A DNA stretch of 5,481 nucleotides from Actinomycetota bacterium (GTDB taxonomy: Bacteria; Actinomycetota; Actinomycetes; S36-B12), in NCBI GenBank assembly GCA_947472655.1, contig CANJCG010000094.1, positions 1-5,481 of the forward strand. The letters run 5' to 3'. The notes beneath the pieces are model-generated. The model was not told the origin of the DNA. It ran no database searches and saw nothing but the letters and a program-made list of their open reading frames with translations. The position numbers were made by a program, and so were the translations under genes. Shown one piece after another: positions 1 through 5,481 of this stretch. Each line of letters starts with the position of its first letter. Position 1 is the stretch's first letter.

Positions 1-6
1 CGATGA
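1..6 (+). other. Possible last codons of upstream qcrC
   Basis: The bases CGA TGA form an Arg codon plus stop in the frame one base ahead of qcrA, and the TGA overlaps the qcrA ATG as ATGA. The same overlap joins qcrA to qcrB, and actinobacterial loci run ctaE-qcrC-qcrA-qcrB. This may therefore be the end of qcrC, the diheme cytochrome c subunit. Only six bases are visible, so this is inferred from context and not from any protein similarity. Confidence 0.3.
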
Positions 7-1043
7 CTGATCTCACTCCGCACGGCTCAGAGCTGGCAAAGCTTGGTTACTCACCCGTTGCCGATGTTCCACACGTGCTTCGGGTAAGTGACACCGATCC
101 AGCAGCTGCCAAGCGTGCCGAACGTCAGATTGCCACGATGTTCTTGTTATCGATGGTCTTGGTCGTGGTCTTCATCATTGCTTTCTGCACGATCGACAAA
201 GACACGAATGTCTATATCCCGGTGTTCGGTGAAGTCGGCTTTCTGACCATCATGCTTGGTCTCACAAGTGGTGTTTCGATTCTGCTCATTGGTACCGGTG
301 CAATTCAGTGGGCCAAGAAACTCATGCCAGATGTTGAAGTTGTGCAGATGCGTCACGAAATGACTTCGCCGCAAGATGCTACGGCTGAAGCTGCAGCAAA
401 TTACGAGCGCGGCAAAGACGAGTCAGGTTTTGCTCGCTACAAAATCATTCGGCGTACCTTGATCGGCGCAATGGCGCTTTTCCCGGTTCCTTTGATTTTC
501 TTGCTTCGCGACCTGTGGAGTTCACCCGTCAGCGGCACCTTGACTCCGGATGAAATTCTTTCGCACACCCTCTGGAAAAAGGGTGAACGGATTGTGGTCG
601 ATGAGACCTACCAGCCAATACGTCCTCAAGATCTGCCGATCGGCGGCCTTGTTTCTGCTGTGCCTGCCAACTTGATGGAAGTTCAAGAAGTTGACGGAAA
701 TCTCAACGCCCGTGGCAAGGCTGCAATCATCTTGGTGCGCATGGAGCCAAAGGAGATCGTGGCTCAACAAGGTGACGGCTGGGATTACCAAGGCATCGTT
801 GCTTACTCAAAGATTTGCACGCATGTGGGTTGCCCGATTGCCCTGTATGAACAGCGCACTCACCACTTGCTTTGCCCATGCCACCAATCAACCTTCGACT
901 TGGCAAATGCTGGAGCCGTGGTCTTTGGACCAGCAGCACGCAATATGCCGCAACTACCTATCGGCGTTGATAGCGAGGGTTACCTCGTAGCTATGGACGA
1001 CTTTAACCAACCAATCGGACCAAGTTTCTGGGAGCGCGGATGA
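3..1043 (+). CDS. qcrA: Cytochrome bc1 (bcc) complex Rieske iron-sulfur subunit QcrA
   Basis: This is the Rieske [2Fe-2S] subunit of the actinobacterial menaquinol:cytochrome c reductase. It takes an electron from menaquinol at the outer face of the membrane and passes it to the cytochrome c subunit. The 346-residue protein has three hydrophobic helices (about 43-63, 76-101 and 150-170), the arrangement typical of actinobacterial QcrA rather than the single helix of mitochondrial Rieske proteins. The C-terminal Rieske domain has both cluster boxes. CTHVGCP supplies ligands C272 and H274 plus disulfide Cys C277. CPCHQS supplies ligands C291 and H294 plus disulfide Cys C293. These are followed by GPAARNMPQLP (309-319), a normal end to the fold. 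No cluster residue is missing. The ATG at 3 gives a normal N-terminus, but the window begins two bases earlier, so an upstream start and the ribosome-binding site cannot be judged. It overlaps qcrB by four bases, which implies co-transcription and coupled translation. Confidence 0.95.
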   Translation: MTDLTPHGSELAKLGYSPVADVPHVLRVSDTDPAAAKRAERQIATMFLLSMVLVVVFIIAFCTIDKDTNVYIPVFGEVGFLTIMLGLTSGVSILLIGTGAIQWAKKLMPDVEVVQMRHEMTSPQDATAEAAANYERGKDESGFARYKIIRRTLIGAMALFPVPLIFLLRDLWSSPVSGTLTPDEILSHTLWKKGERIVVDETYQPIRPQDLPIGGLVSAVPANLMEVQEVDGNLNARGKAAIILVRMEPKEIVAQQGDGWDYQGIVAYSKICTHVGCPIALYEQRTHHLLCPCHQSTFDLANAGAVVFGPAARNMPQLPIGVDSEGYLVAMDDFNQPIGPSFWERG

Positions 1044-2773
1044 GCACAACAAGTCCTGTCGAAACCACGGGTGCAGCTGGAGCAACCTACCTAGACCAGC
1101 GCCTCGGCAGTAACAAGTTCCTGGCACGCAACTTGGGCAAAGTCTTCCCTGACCATTGGTCATTCATGCTGGGTGAAATTGCGCTGTACTCGTTTATCGT
1201 CGTGCTTCTTACGGGCACATATCTGACGCTGTTCTTTAAGCCGTCGATGGTCGAGGTGATTTACGACGGCTCGTACGTGCCTCTCAAGGGCATTGAGATG
1301 TCTGAGGCTTACTCATCAACGCTGGACATCTCTTTCGACATTCGTGGCGGCTTATTGATCCGTCAAATGCACCACTGGTCAGCGTTAATCTTCGTCGCAT
1401 CGATGACGGTGCACATGTTCCGCGTCTTCTTCACTGGCGCTTTCCGTAAGCCACGTGAATTGAACTGGATTCTGGGCGTCGTTCTTGTCACGATGGGGCT
1501 GGGCGCTGGATTTACGGGATACTCGCTTCCCGATGACCTCTTGTCAGGGACTGGCCTTCAGATCATTCGCGGCATTGTGCAGTCGATACCGGTTATTGGC
1601 ACCTGGGGAGCCTTCCTGCTCTTTGGCGGCGAATTCCCAGGTACTGACATCATCTCGCGGCTCTACCCCATTCATATCTTGCTAATCCCAGGCTTGATCT
1701 TGGCGCTGGTGACCTTCCACTTACTGATGGTGTTCACCCAAAAGCACACCCAATTCCCTGGGCCTGGCCGCACCAATGACAACGTAGTGGGCTACCCACT
1801 TTTGCCTGTTTATATTGCAAAAGCCGGCGGCTTCTTCTTCATTGTCTTCGGTGTGATCGCCCTCGTCGGCGGCTTAGTAAGCATCAACCCAATCTGGATC
1901 TTTGGTCCATACACCCCTGATCAAGTAAGCGCTGGATCCCAACCTGACTGGTATATCGGTTGGCTTGATGGTGCTTTGCGTTTGATGCCAAACATTGAAT
2001 CAACAATTGCGGGCTTTACATTGTCGTGGAATGTGTTGGTTCCGTCCGTCATCATTCCTGGCTTGCTCTTCACATTATTGGGCGCTTACCCATTCATCGA
2101 ACAGTTCGTGACTGGCGACAAGCGTGAGCATCACCTTCTTGACCGTCCACGTAACGCACCAACCCGAACTGCCCTCGGTGTGATGGCTCTTACCTTCTAC
2201 CTCTTGTTGTTCATTGGCGGCGGAAACGACCTCATCGCAGCAGCGTTCAACATGTCGATTAACTCGATTATTTGGTTCCTGCGCATTTCACTGTTCATCA
2301 TTCCACCGCTCATGTTCGTCTTAACTCGACGCATTTGCTTAGGTTTGCAGCGTCGCGACAATGCCAAATTGCTCCACGGCTATGAAGCAGGTCGCATCCT
2401 TCGTCTGCCACATGGTGAGTTCATCGAAGCCCATGAACCGTTGTCGGTGAAGCAACTCGCAGTTATCACGAGCAAAAGCGATATTGCCCCTTTGCCTACT
2501 CCGCAGAAGACCGACATCGATGGAGTGAAGAACAAGCGGTACCAGATCGAAAATCTTCGTTCAAAGGTCAGCCACTTCTTCTACGGCGAGAATGTTCCAC
2601 TGCCATCAGCAGCAGAAATTGCCGCTGGCCAGGCCCACGTGGCACACGAAGCCGCAATCGAAGCTCCGCTTCATGCTTATGAAGATGCGGACCAGATTGA
2701 AAACTTCCACGGTGGCGTTCTGCACCATCCCGGAATGGCTCCGACTAACGCTATGCAACAAGACGAGCGCTAA
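1040..2773 (+). CDS. qcrB: Cytochrome bc1 (bcc) complex cytochrome b subunit QcrB
   Basis: This membrane cytochrome b carries hemes bL and bH and forms the menaquinol oxidation (Qo) and reduction (Qi) sites of the bcc complex. The 577-residue protein has about eight to nine hydrophobic segments between 45 and 428. Likely heme ligands are H111 and H125 (in RQMHHW and TVHMFR) on helix B, and H212 and H227 (in PIHILL and TFHLLM) on helix D. The helix D pair is 15 residues apart, as in cytochrome b6, against 14 in mitochondrial cytochrome b. PDWY at 302-305 is the counterpart of the PEWY motif of the Qo site. Residues from about 430 onward form a hydrophilic cytoplasmic tail of about 150 residues, as known in actinobacterial QcrB; its last 45 residues are rich in His and acidic residues. 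The ATG overlaps the qcrA TGA (ATGA), with GGGAG at 1030-1034 as a likely ribosome-binding site. It stops with TAA just before a hairpin. Confidence 0.96.
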   Translation: MSTTSPVETTGAAGATYLDQRLGSNKFLARNLGKVFPDHWSFMLGEIALYSFIVVLLTGTYLTLFFKPSMVEVIYDGSYVPLKGIEMSEAYSSTLDISFDIRGGLLIRQMHHWSALIFVASMTVHMFRVFFTGAFRKPRELNWILGVVLVTMGLGAGFTGYSLPDDLLSGTGLQIIRGIVQSIPVIGTWGAFLLFGGEFPGTDIISRLYPIHILLIPGLILALVTFHLLMVFTQKHTQFPGPGRTNDNVVGYPLLPVYIAKAGGFFFIVFGVIALVGGLVSINPIWIFGPYTPDQVSAGSQPDWYIGWLDGALRLMPNIESTIAGFTLSWNVLVPSVIIPGLLFTLLGAYPFIEQFVTGDKREHHLLDRPRNAPTRTALGVMALTFYLLLFIGGGNDLIAAAFNMSINSIIWFLRISLFIIPPLMFVLTRRICLGLQRRDNAKLLHGYEAGRILRLPHGEFIEAHEPLSVKQLAVITSKSDIAPLPTPQKTDIDGVKNKRYQIENLRSKVSHFFYGENVPLPSAAEIAAGQAHVAHEAAIEAPLHAYEDADQIENFHGGVLHHPGMAPTNAMQQDER

Positions 2774-2788
2774 CGGTTTATTGCAATC

Positions 2789-2836
2789 AAGAAGGTCCAT
2801 CCACTGCATCAATCGCAGTGGGCCTTCTTCTTGTAC
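2789..2836 (+). terminator. Probable intrinsic terminator after qcrB
   Basis: A two-part hairpin begins 15 bases after the qcrB stop. The outer arms AAGAAGG (2789-2795) and CCTTCTT (2823-2829) pair over 7 bp. The inner arms CCACTGC (2801-2807) and GCAGTGG (2815-2821) pair over 7 bp around a 7-base loop. Between them is an asymmetric internal loop (TCCAT against G). The tail CTTGTACTT is only moderately T-rich. The hairpin lies in the convergent gap between qcrB and the P450 gene. It could hinder transcripts from both sides, although the - strand copy lacks a U-tract. Confidence 0.6.
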
Positions 2837-2858
2837 TTGGAACTAAGACTCATCCAAG
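2836..2858. repeat. Small inverted repeat in the qcrB/P450 convergent gap
   Basis: CTTGGA (2836-2841) and TCCAAG (2853-2858) form a perfect 6-bp inverted repeat with an 11-base loop. It starts seven bases past the qcrB terminator stem and lies 18 bases beyond the P450 stop codon. Neither strand has a following U-tract. It may help end the P450 transcript or may be chance. The rest of the gap (2774-2876) shows nothing else I can support. Confidence 0.25.
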
Positions 2859-2876
2859 AGCGTTCCTCGCGGTTCT

Positions 2877-4127
2877 CTACACCTTCCACTGCAATGGCAA
2901 AGAGTTCAGCGCCATCATGCTGCCCGTGGACTCTGTTGCAACGTGCCCGGCTGCGACCCAGTAGTGAGGAATAATCTTGTGCCATTCCTCGTACGCGATG
3001 GTCAGTTCGTGACGAGCTAGATGCGAACCAAGGCACCTATGTGGCCCCGCACCGAAGGTGAGGTGCGCGGTGGTCTCCCGGTAGAAATCGGCATTAAGGG
3101 CGTCGTGATGCTGACGTTCGTCTCGTCCAGCACTCGGCAGGCTGATCGTCACGCTCGACCCTGCTTTCACCGGGCACCCTGCGATGACCGTGTCTTCTGT
3201 GACTGCGCGTGAAACGTTCACGATCGGGTAGAGCCTCAAGAATTCTTCAGTCACCTTTGGTGCGATCCCTGGATCGTCGAGTAAAAGTTGGCGATCTTCG
3301 GGATGACTAGCGAGATGCATGAATCCATAGGTCAACTCTGCTGTCACGGTATCCAGCCCAGCTAAAAACATCAGTAGATAGAAGGACAAAAGTTCTGCAT
3401 CAGTAACCTGACGGCCATCGATTTGCCAGTCAAGCGCTGCTGAGGCGATTCCCACAGGCCGCTCTGCTGGATCCATGGCACGGCGCTCAATAATCATCTT
3501 GGCGAAGTAGCTCATCACTTTGCCTTGTGATTCTTCAGCCGATAGACGTGCAGCTTCTGGATCCGGATTATCTGGGTGCAGAATTGCCGTTTCCCACTCA
3601 AGCATCTCGTCCAGTTCGTTGACAGGCAGCCCCATCATTTCTAGAAAGACCGTCGTCGGGTATCTCAGTGCGAAGTCCTGGACAAAGTCGCACTCCCCTC
3701 GGGCGAGCAGACCTTCGGTTAAGTCTCGGGCATGCTCGCGAATTCGCTCATCAAGCGCATCAATCTTGCCTGGCGACCAGTACGAAGCAAGCAGCCTGCG
3801 CCACCGCATGTGCTCCTGGCCGTTGAGCTGTTGCGGGATGAAGATGTACTTGACTGGTTCGCCCGTGACCAGGTTAGTCGAGGGTTGCGGAAAGAGCGTG
3901 GAGTTCTGAAGCACCTCAAGTGCGGTTTCGTGCTCAGTCACCATAAAAAAGTGAGTGTTGAGAAAGGGAACATCGACAATCGGTCCGGCTTCACGGGCCA
4001 CGTCAAGCATGGCATGGCCAGACAATGCAGGCCGTGGTGCACCGGTCCACGTGAGGTGGGCTACTGGGCACTGTTCACCTTGCTCAATGGTGATGGGTGC
4101 CGGTTCTACTGTCGTGTTCTTGGCCAC
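2877..4127 (-). CDS. Soluble bacterial cytochrome P450, P450cam-like
   Basis: This is a heme-thiolate monooxygenase of the soluble class I bacterial type, expected to hydroxylate a small hydrophobic substrate with electrons from a ferredoxin system. It has 416 residues, a normal family length, and no membrane anchor. Landmarks in order: C-helix H106 and R110 in HMRWRR; I-helix oxygen-activation motif AGLDT at 256-260 with the acid-alcohol pair D259/T260; K-helix ExxR as E295-R298; R307 in SRAVTED, a likely heme propionate contact; and heme-binding loop FGAGPHRCLG at 358-367 with axial ligand C365. Recalled family comparison favours P450cam (CYP101) and relatives: GLDTV, YxFIP around Y94 and the C-terminal LPLQW match it. 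The start is GTG, chosen because AGGAGG lies six bases upstream. The gene is divergent from the thioesterase gene. No ferredoxin or reductase is encoded nearby in the window, so its redox partner must be elsewhere. All key residues are intact; the substrate is unknown. Confidence 0.95.
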   Translation of the reverse strand: MAKNTTVEPAPITIEQGEQCPVAHLTWTGAPRPALSGHAMLDVAREAGPIVDVPFLNTHFFMVTEHETALEVLQNSTLFPQPSTNLVTGEPVKYIFIPQQLNGQEHMRWRRLLASYWSPGKIDALDERIREHARDLTEGLLARGECDFVQDFALRYPTTVFLEMMGLPVNELDEMLEWETAILHPDNPDPEAARLSAEESQGKVMSYFAKMIIERRAMDPAERPVGIASAALDWQIDGRQVTDAELLSFYLLMFLAGLDTVTAELTYGFMHLASHPEDRQLLLDDPGIAPKVTEEFLRLYPIVNVSRAVTEDTVIAGCPVKAGSSVTISLPSAGRDERQHHDALNADFYRETTAHLTFGAGPHRCLGSHLARHELTIAYEEWHKIIPHYWVAAGHVATESTGSMMALNSLPLQWKV

Positions 4128-4133
4128 GGGCTG

Positions 4134-4139
4134 CCTCCT
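4134..4139 (-). promoter_or_regulatory. Ribosome-binding site that fixes the GTG start of the P450 gene
   Basis: On the - strand these bases read AGGAGG, a full Shine-Dalgarno core, with six bases between it and the GTG at 4127-4125. This supports the GTG start over any internal ATG. It contrasts with the divergent thioesterase gene, which has no such site. Confidence 0.85.
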
Positions 4140-4254
4140 GATGCTGGGTGATTATCCGACGGTATCTAAAATGGTGCGTGACAACCAGAATCTAAGGATT
4201 TTTTCCTCCTTGCGGGGACAGAGTCTTCAAAGTCACAACCTGCTCCTTGGGTGC

Positions 4255-4263
4255 TGCTAACCT
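4255..4263 (+). promoter_or_regulatory. Extended -10 promoter for a leaderless thioesterase transcript
   Basis: TGC TAACCT fits the extended -10 pattern TGn-TAnnnT. The hexamer TAACCT occupies 4258-4263, and the ATG begins after six more bases (4270). Transcription would therefore start at or very near the A of the start codon, giving a leaderless mRNA, a common class in actinobacteria. The lack of a Shine-Dalgarno sequence (the preceding bases are CCCCGG) agrees. No convincing -35 is visible, which extended -10 promoters can tolerate. Confidence 0.5.
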
Positions 4264-4269
4264 CCCCGG

Positions 4270-5067
4270 ATGCCTCAAGAAGCACTCTTTGTCCGCCAAG
4301 GTAAGTGGTTTCATCCCACCGCCTTCACCACAGGCCCGTGGCGGCCTGACGCCATGCACGGTGGACCTCCTTCGGCTTTGATCGGCATAGCAATTACCGA
4401 TGCTCTACAACCCGATGAGCAAGTTGCCCGGGTCAATATTGACCTCATCAAGCCCGTGCCTTTGGAACCACTCTCGTCAGTTGTCAACCGTCGTGACGTC
4501 AGTCGCCGAGTTACTCATCTAGAAATAGAGCTTCGCACCAGAGATCACACCGTGGCATCGGCTCGAGCTGTGTTGCTCCGTGGCTCTGGCCCCATTCCTC
4601 TTGTTGATCTGGGTCCCCCAATCGTGCATGAACTCGTAGGCGCTGAACACACATCGCCTGGATCCGCTCCCCGGCATAGTGAACCCATTATTTTCCATCG
4701 TGATGCCATCGAAGCTCGATTCACTCAAGGTGACTGGTCAATCCCGGGGCCTGGACACGCGTGGATGCAACTTCGTGTTCCGGTTGTCCTGGATGAACAG
4801 TCGTGTGCATTAAGCCAACTGTTGTCAATAGCTGACTTCGGCTCAGCCCTATCGCAGGCAATCGCTCCTGACGCTGGAGTTGGGCTGATCAACGTCGATG
4901 TCAACGTCACCCTTGCTGCCAATCCAGTAGGCCCGTGGTTTTTTCTTGAAACACAAGGACAAGTGAGCGACCAAGGCATCGGTCTTGCTATCACGAGGCT
5001 TTTTGATGTCAATGGCCCAATCGGAGTGATCACCCAAAGTCAGATCGCACAAGGATTTCGCAAGTGA
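4270..5067 (+). CDS. Acyl-CoA thioesterase-like protein, two-hotdog (TesB-like) family
   Basis: The 265-residue protein resembles the two-hotdog thioesterase-like family, whose members hydrolyse acyl-CoA thioesters in the cytosol; many are of unknown substrate. The N-terminal hotdog (about 15-105) carries WRPDAMHGGPPSALI, with the HGGPP signature at 30-34 at the start of the central helix. The C-terminal hotdog (about 145-262) has ADFGSALS (188-195), then the strand NVDVNVTL and GPWFFLET, and ends with GVITQSQIAQ. D210 and Q256 may correspond to the Asp and Gln of the TesB Asp-Thr-Gln triad, by recalled alignment only. I cannot place the Thr with confidence. There is no signal peptide or membrane segment. 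The ATG at 4270 is the first possible ATG because an in-frame TAA lies at 4258-4260, and no Shine-Dalgarno precedes it. The gene is divergent from the P450 gene and convergent with ctaF. A link to P450 products is possible but unproven; activity is inferred from family. Confidence 0.8.
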   Translation: MPQEALFVRQGKWFHPTAFTTGPWRPDAMHGGPPSALIGIAITDALQPDEQVARVNIDLIKPVPLEPLSSVVNRRDVSRRVTHLEIELRTRDHTVASARAVLLRGSGPIPLVDLGPPIVHELVGAEHTSPGSAPRHSEPIIFHRDAIEARFTQGDWSIPGPGHAWMQLRVPVVLDEQSCALSQLLSIADFGSALSQAIAPDAGVGLINVDVNVTLAANPVGPWFFLETQGQVSDQGIGLAITRLFDVNGPIGVITQSQIAQGFRK

Positions 5068-5076
5068 TAGGTCTAT

Positions 5077-5090
5077 CTCTCTACTGAGAG
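5077..5090 (+). repeat. Small perfect hairpin after the thioesterase gene
   Basis: CTCTC (5077-5081) and GAGAG (5086-5090) pair perfectly around a TACT loop, nine bases after the thioesterase stop. The following TTCGT is not a real U-tract. It may assist the larger hairpin at 5105-5136 in ending the + strand transcript, or may be chance. Confidence 0.25.
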
Positions 5091-5095
5091 TTCGT

Positions 5096-5136
5096 AAACA
5101 AAAAGACAGGCCTGATGCTTTCGCATCGGGCCTGTC
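5096..5136 (-). terminator. Strong intrinsic terminator of the ctaF operon, probably bidirectional
   Basis: The arms 5105-5118 and 5123-5136 form a 14-bp stem whose only imperfection is one T-G pair, with a 4-base loop. Read on the - strand the loop is GAAA, a stable GNRA tetraloop, and the stem is followed by TTTTTGTTT, a canonical U-tract. It lies 18 bases beyond the ctaF stop. Read on the + strand the stem is the same but the tail (CTAATGTTGT) is poor. It is thus mainly the ctaF terminator and secondarily a block for thioesterase transcription arriving from the other side. Confidence 0.9.
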
Positions 5137-5154
5137 CTAATGTTGTAGCGATAA

Positions 5155-5481
5155 TTAGCGCGCGAACTCTCCGCGGTAGTACTCAAACATCCAGCCAACT
5201 AAACCGATCATCAAAACGAAGACACCAAGTGCGATCAACCAGACAGCGAATACCAGTCCAAATACCGTGAACATTACGGATACACCGATCACTAACGGCC
5301 ACCATGAATGTGGGCTAAAGAAACCGTACTCCGGGTCAGCTTCTTCAATATTGGCATCCAGACGATCTTCTGGCCGAGGCCACACCCGCTTAGATGTGTA
5401 AAGGACGTAGAAAGCCACCAAAGCCGCCAACATCCCACTCATGGTCAAGGCAGTGGTACCGATTGGGTCGCGTGCTGTGTA
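5155..5481 (-). CDS. ctaF: Cytochrome c oxidase subunit IV CtaF, 5' end outside the window
   Basis: This is the small actinobacterial subunit IV of the aa3-type cytochrome c oxidase, a membrane protein of the bcc-aa3 supercomplex with no redox cofactor. The visible 108 residues contain three of the usual four membrane helices, at about 11-29, 62-80 and 82-98. Family motifs are visible: TSKR (29-32), RPEDRLD (36-42), GFFSPHSWWP (53-62) and GWMFEYYRGEF (96-106) near the end. The reading frame stays open to the right edge, and the residues before the first possible internal start (RDPIGTTAL) still look like CtaF. The TTG at 5448 is therefore not the start; about 25-30 residues, including the first helix, should lie beyond the window. 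The neighbours beyond the edge are probably ctaD and ctaC on the same strand, by analogy with other actinobacteria. Confidence 0.93.
   Translation of the reverse strand, partial: YTARDPIGTTALTMSGMLAALVAFYVLYTSKRVWPRPEDRLDANIEEADPEYGFFSPHSWWPLVIGVSVMFTVFGLVFAVWLIALGVFVLMIGLVGWMFEYYRGEFAR

Larger units (their letters stand above)
4128..4269. promoter_or_regulatory. Divergent promoter region between P450 and thioesterase genes
   Basis: These 142 bases separate two divergent starts and must hold both promoters unless transcription comes from farther away. On the - strand GATAAT (complement of 4151-4156) is a possible -10 for the P450 gene. It would give a leader of about 17 bases that includes the AGGAGG, but I see no good -35 at the usual distance. 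An 11-base motif GTSACAACCWG occurs twice in the same orientation, at 4178-4188 (GTGACAACCAG) and 4232-4242 (GTCACAACCTG), 54 bases apart, matching at 9 of 11 positions. It could be an operator. A T-run sits at 4199-4204. No ORF with coding character is seen here. Confidence 0.5.

Noticed and set aside
1040..2773. Possible fusion or frameshift in QcrB because it is longer than mitochondrial cytochrome b
   Set aside because: The extra length is the C-terminal cytoplasmic extension known in actinobacterial QcrB. The frame is continuous and the heme and Qo motifs are in order.
2592..2846. An 84-codon + strand frame across the end of qcrB and the terminator
   Set aside because: It overlaps qcrB in another frame, reads through the terminator hairpin, and has no family likeness.
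3520..3909. A 129-codon Ser/Arg-rich open frame on the + strand inside the P450 gene
   Set aside because: The composition is typical of an antisense shadow frame, and the P450 on the opposite strand is intact with all its motifs.
3732..4151. A 139-codon open frame on the + strand opposite the start of the P450 gene
   Set aside because: It is antisense to clear P450 coding sequence, resembles no family I know, and has no good ribosome-binding site. It is a shadow of the P450 codon pattern.
4196..4212. AAGGA, a T-run, then TCCT in the divergent region, considered as a terminator or operator
   Set aside because: The pairing arms are only four bases and the T-run lies in the loop instead of after a stem. 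It is in a promoter region where a terminator would make little sense.
4725..5033. A 102-codon open frame on the - strand inside the thioesterase gene
   Set aside because: It is fully antisense to the two-hotdog protein, with Ser/Thr/Pro-rich composition and no recognisable domain.
2774..5154. Insertion-sequence or attachment-site scars flanking the P450/thioesterase pair
   Set aside because: I found no shared terminal repeats, target duplications, tRNA or integrase remnants. The only repeats at the edges are unrelated terminator hairpins.

Overview
The window is bacterial and almost certainly from an actinobacterium of moderate GC content (roughly 50-55 % by eye). The evidence is a three-membrane-helix Rieske protein (QcrA), a cytochrome b (QcrB) with a long cytoplasmic C-terminal extension, and the actinobacterial cytochrome c oxidase subunit IV (CtaF). 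All three belong to the cytochrome bcc-aa3 respiratory supercomplex. The lineage cannot be settled from the sequence alone. A small-genome aquatic actinobacterium would fit the moderate GC and tight spacing, but that is a guess.

Layout, left to right. Bases 1-2773 carry qcrA and qcrB on the + strand, joined by a 4-base ATGA overlap. A TGA at bases 4-6 could be the end of an upstream qcrC. A bulged hairpin at 2789-2829 probably terminates this operon. Bases 2877-4127 on the - strand encode a complete soluble cytochrome P450 resembling P450cam, starting at GTG behind a strong AGGAGG. A 142-base divergent intergenic region (4128-4269) separates it from a + strand two-hotdog (TesB-like) acyl-CoA thioesterase-like gene at 4270-5067. 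That gene has an extended -10 promoter placed for leaderless translation. A strong hairpin (5105-5136) with its U-tract on the - strand ends the ctaF operon. The 3' part of ctaF (5155-5481, - strand) runs off the right edge.

How the genes work together. QcrA and QcrB oxidise menaquinol and pass electrons, through the diheme cytochrome QcrC, to the aa3 oxidase, of which CtaF is a small subunit. The two respiratory gene blocks face each other, as in mycobacteria. The P450 and the thioesterase sit between them as a divergent pair. They have no obvious respiratory role and look like an accessory oxidation/acyl-CoA module of unknown substrate. No redox partner (ferredoxin or ferredoxin reductase) and no regulator is encoded in the window.

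I see no RNA gene, mobile element, CRISPR array or attachment site, and no stretch over 300 bases lacks a gene. The most interesting points are the placement of the P450/thioesterase pair inside the respiratory locus, the P450cam-like active-site Tyr, a near-repeated 11-base motif in the divergent promoter region, and the leaderless thioesterase start. I did not find convincing evidence of a wholly new system.
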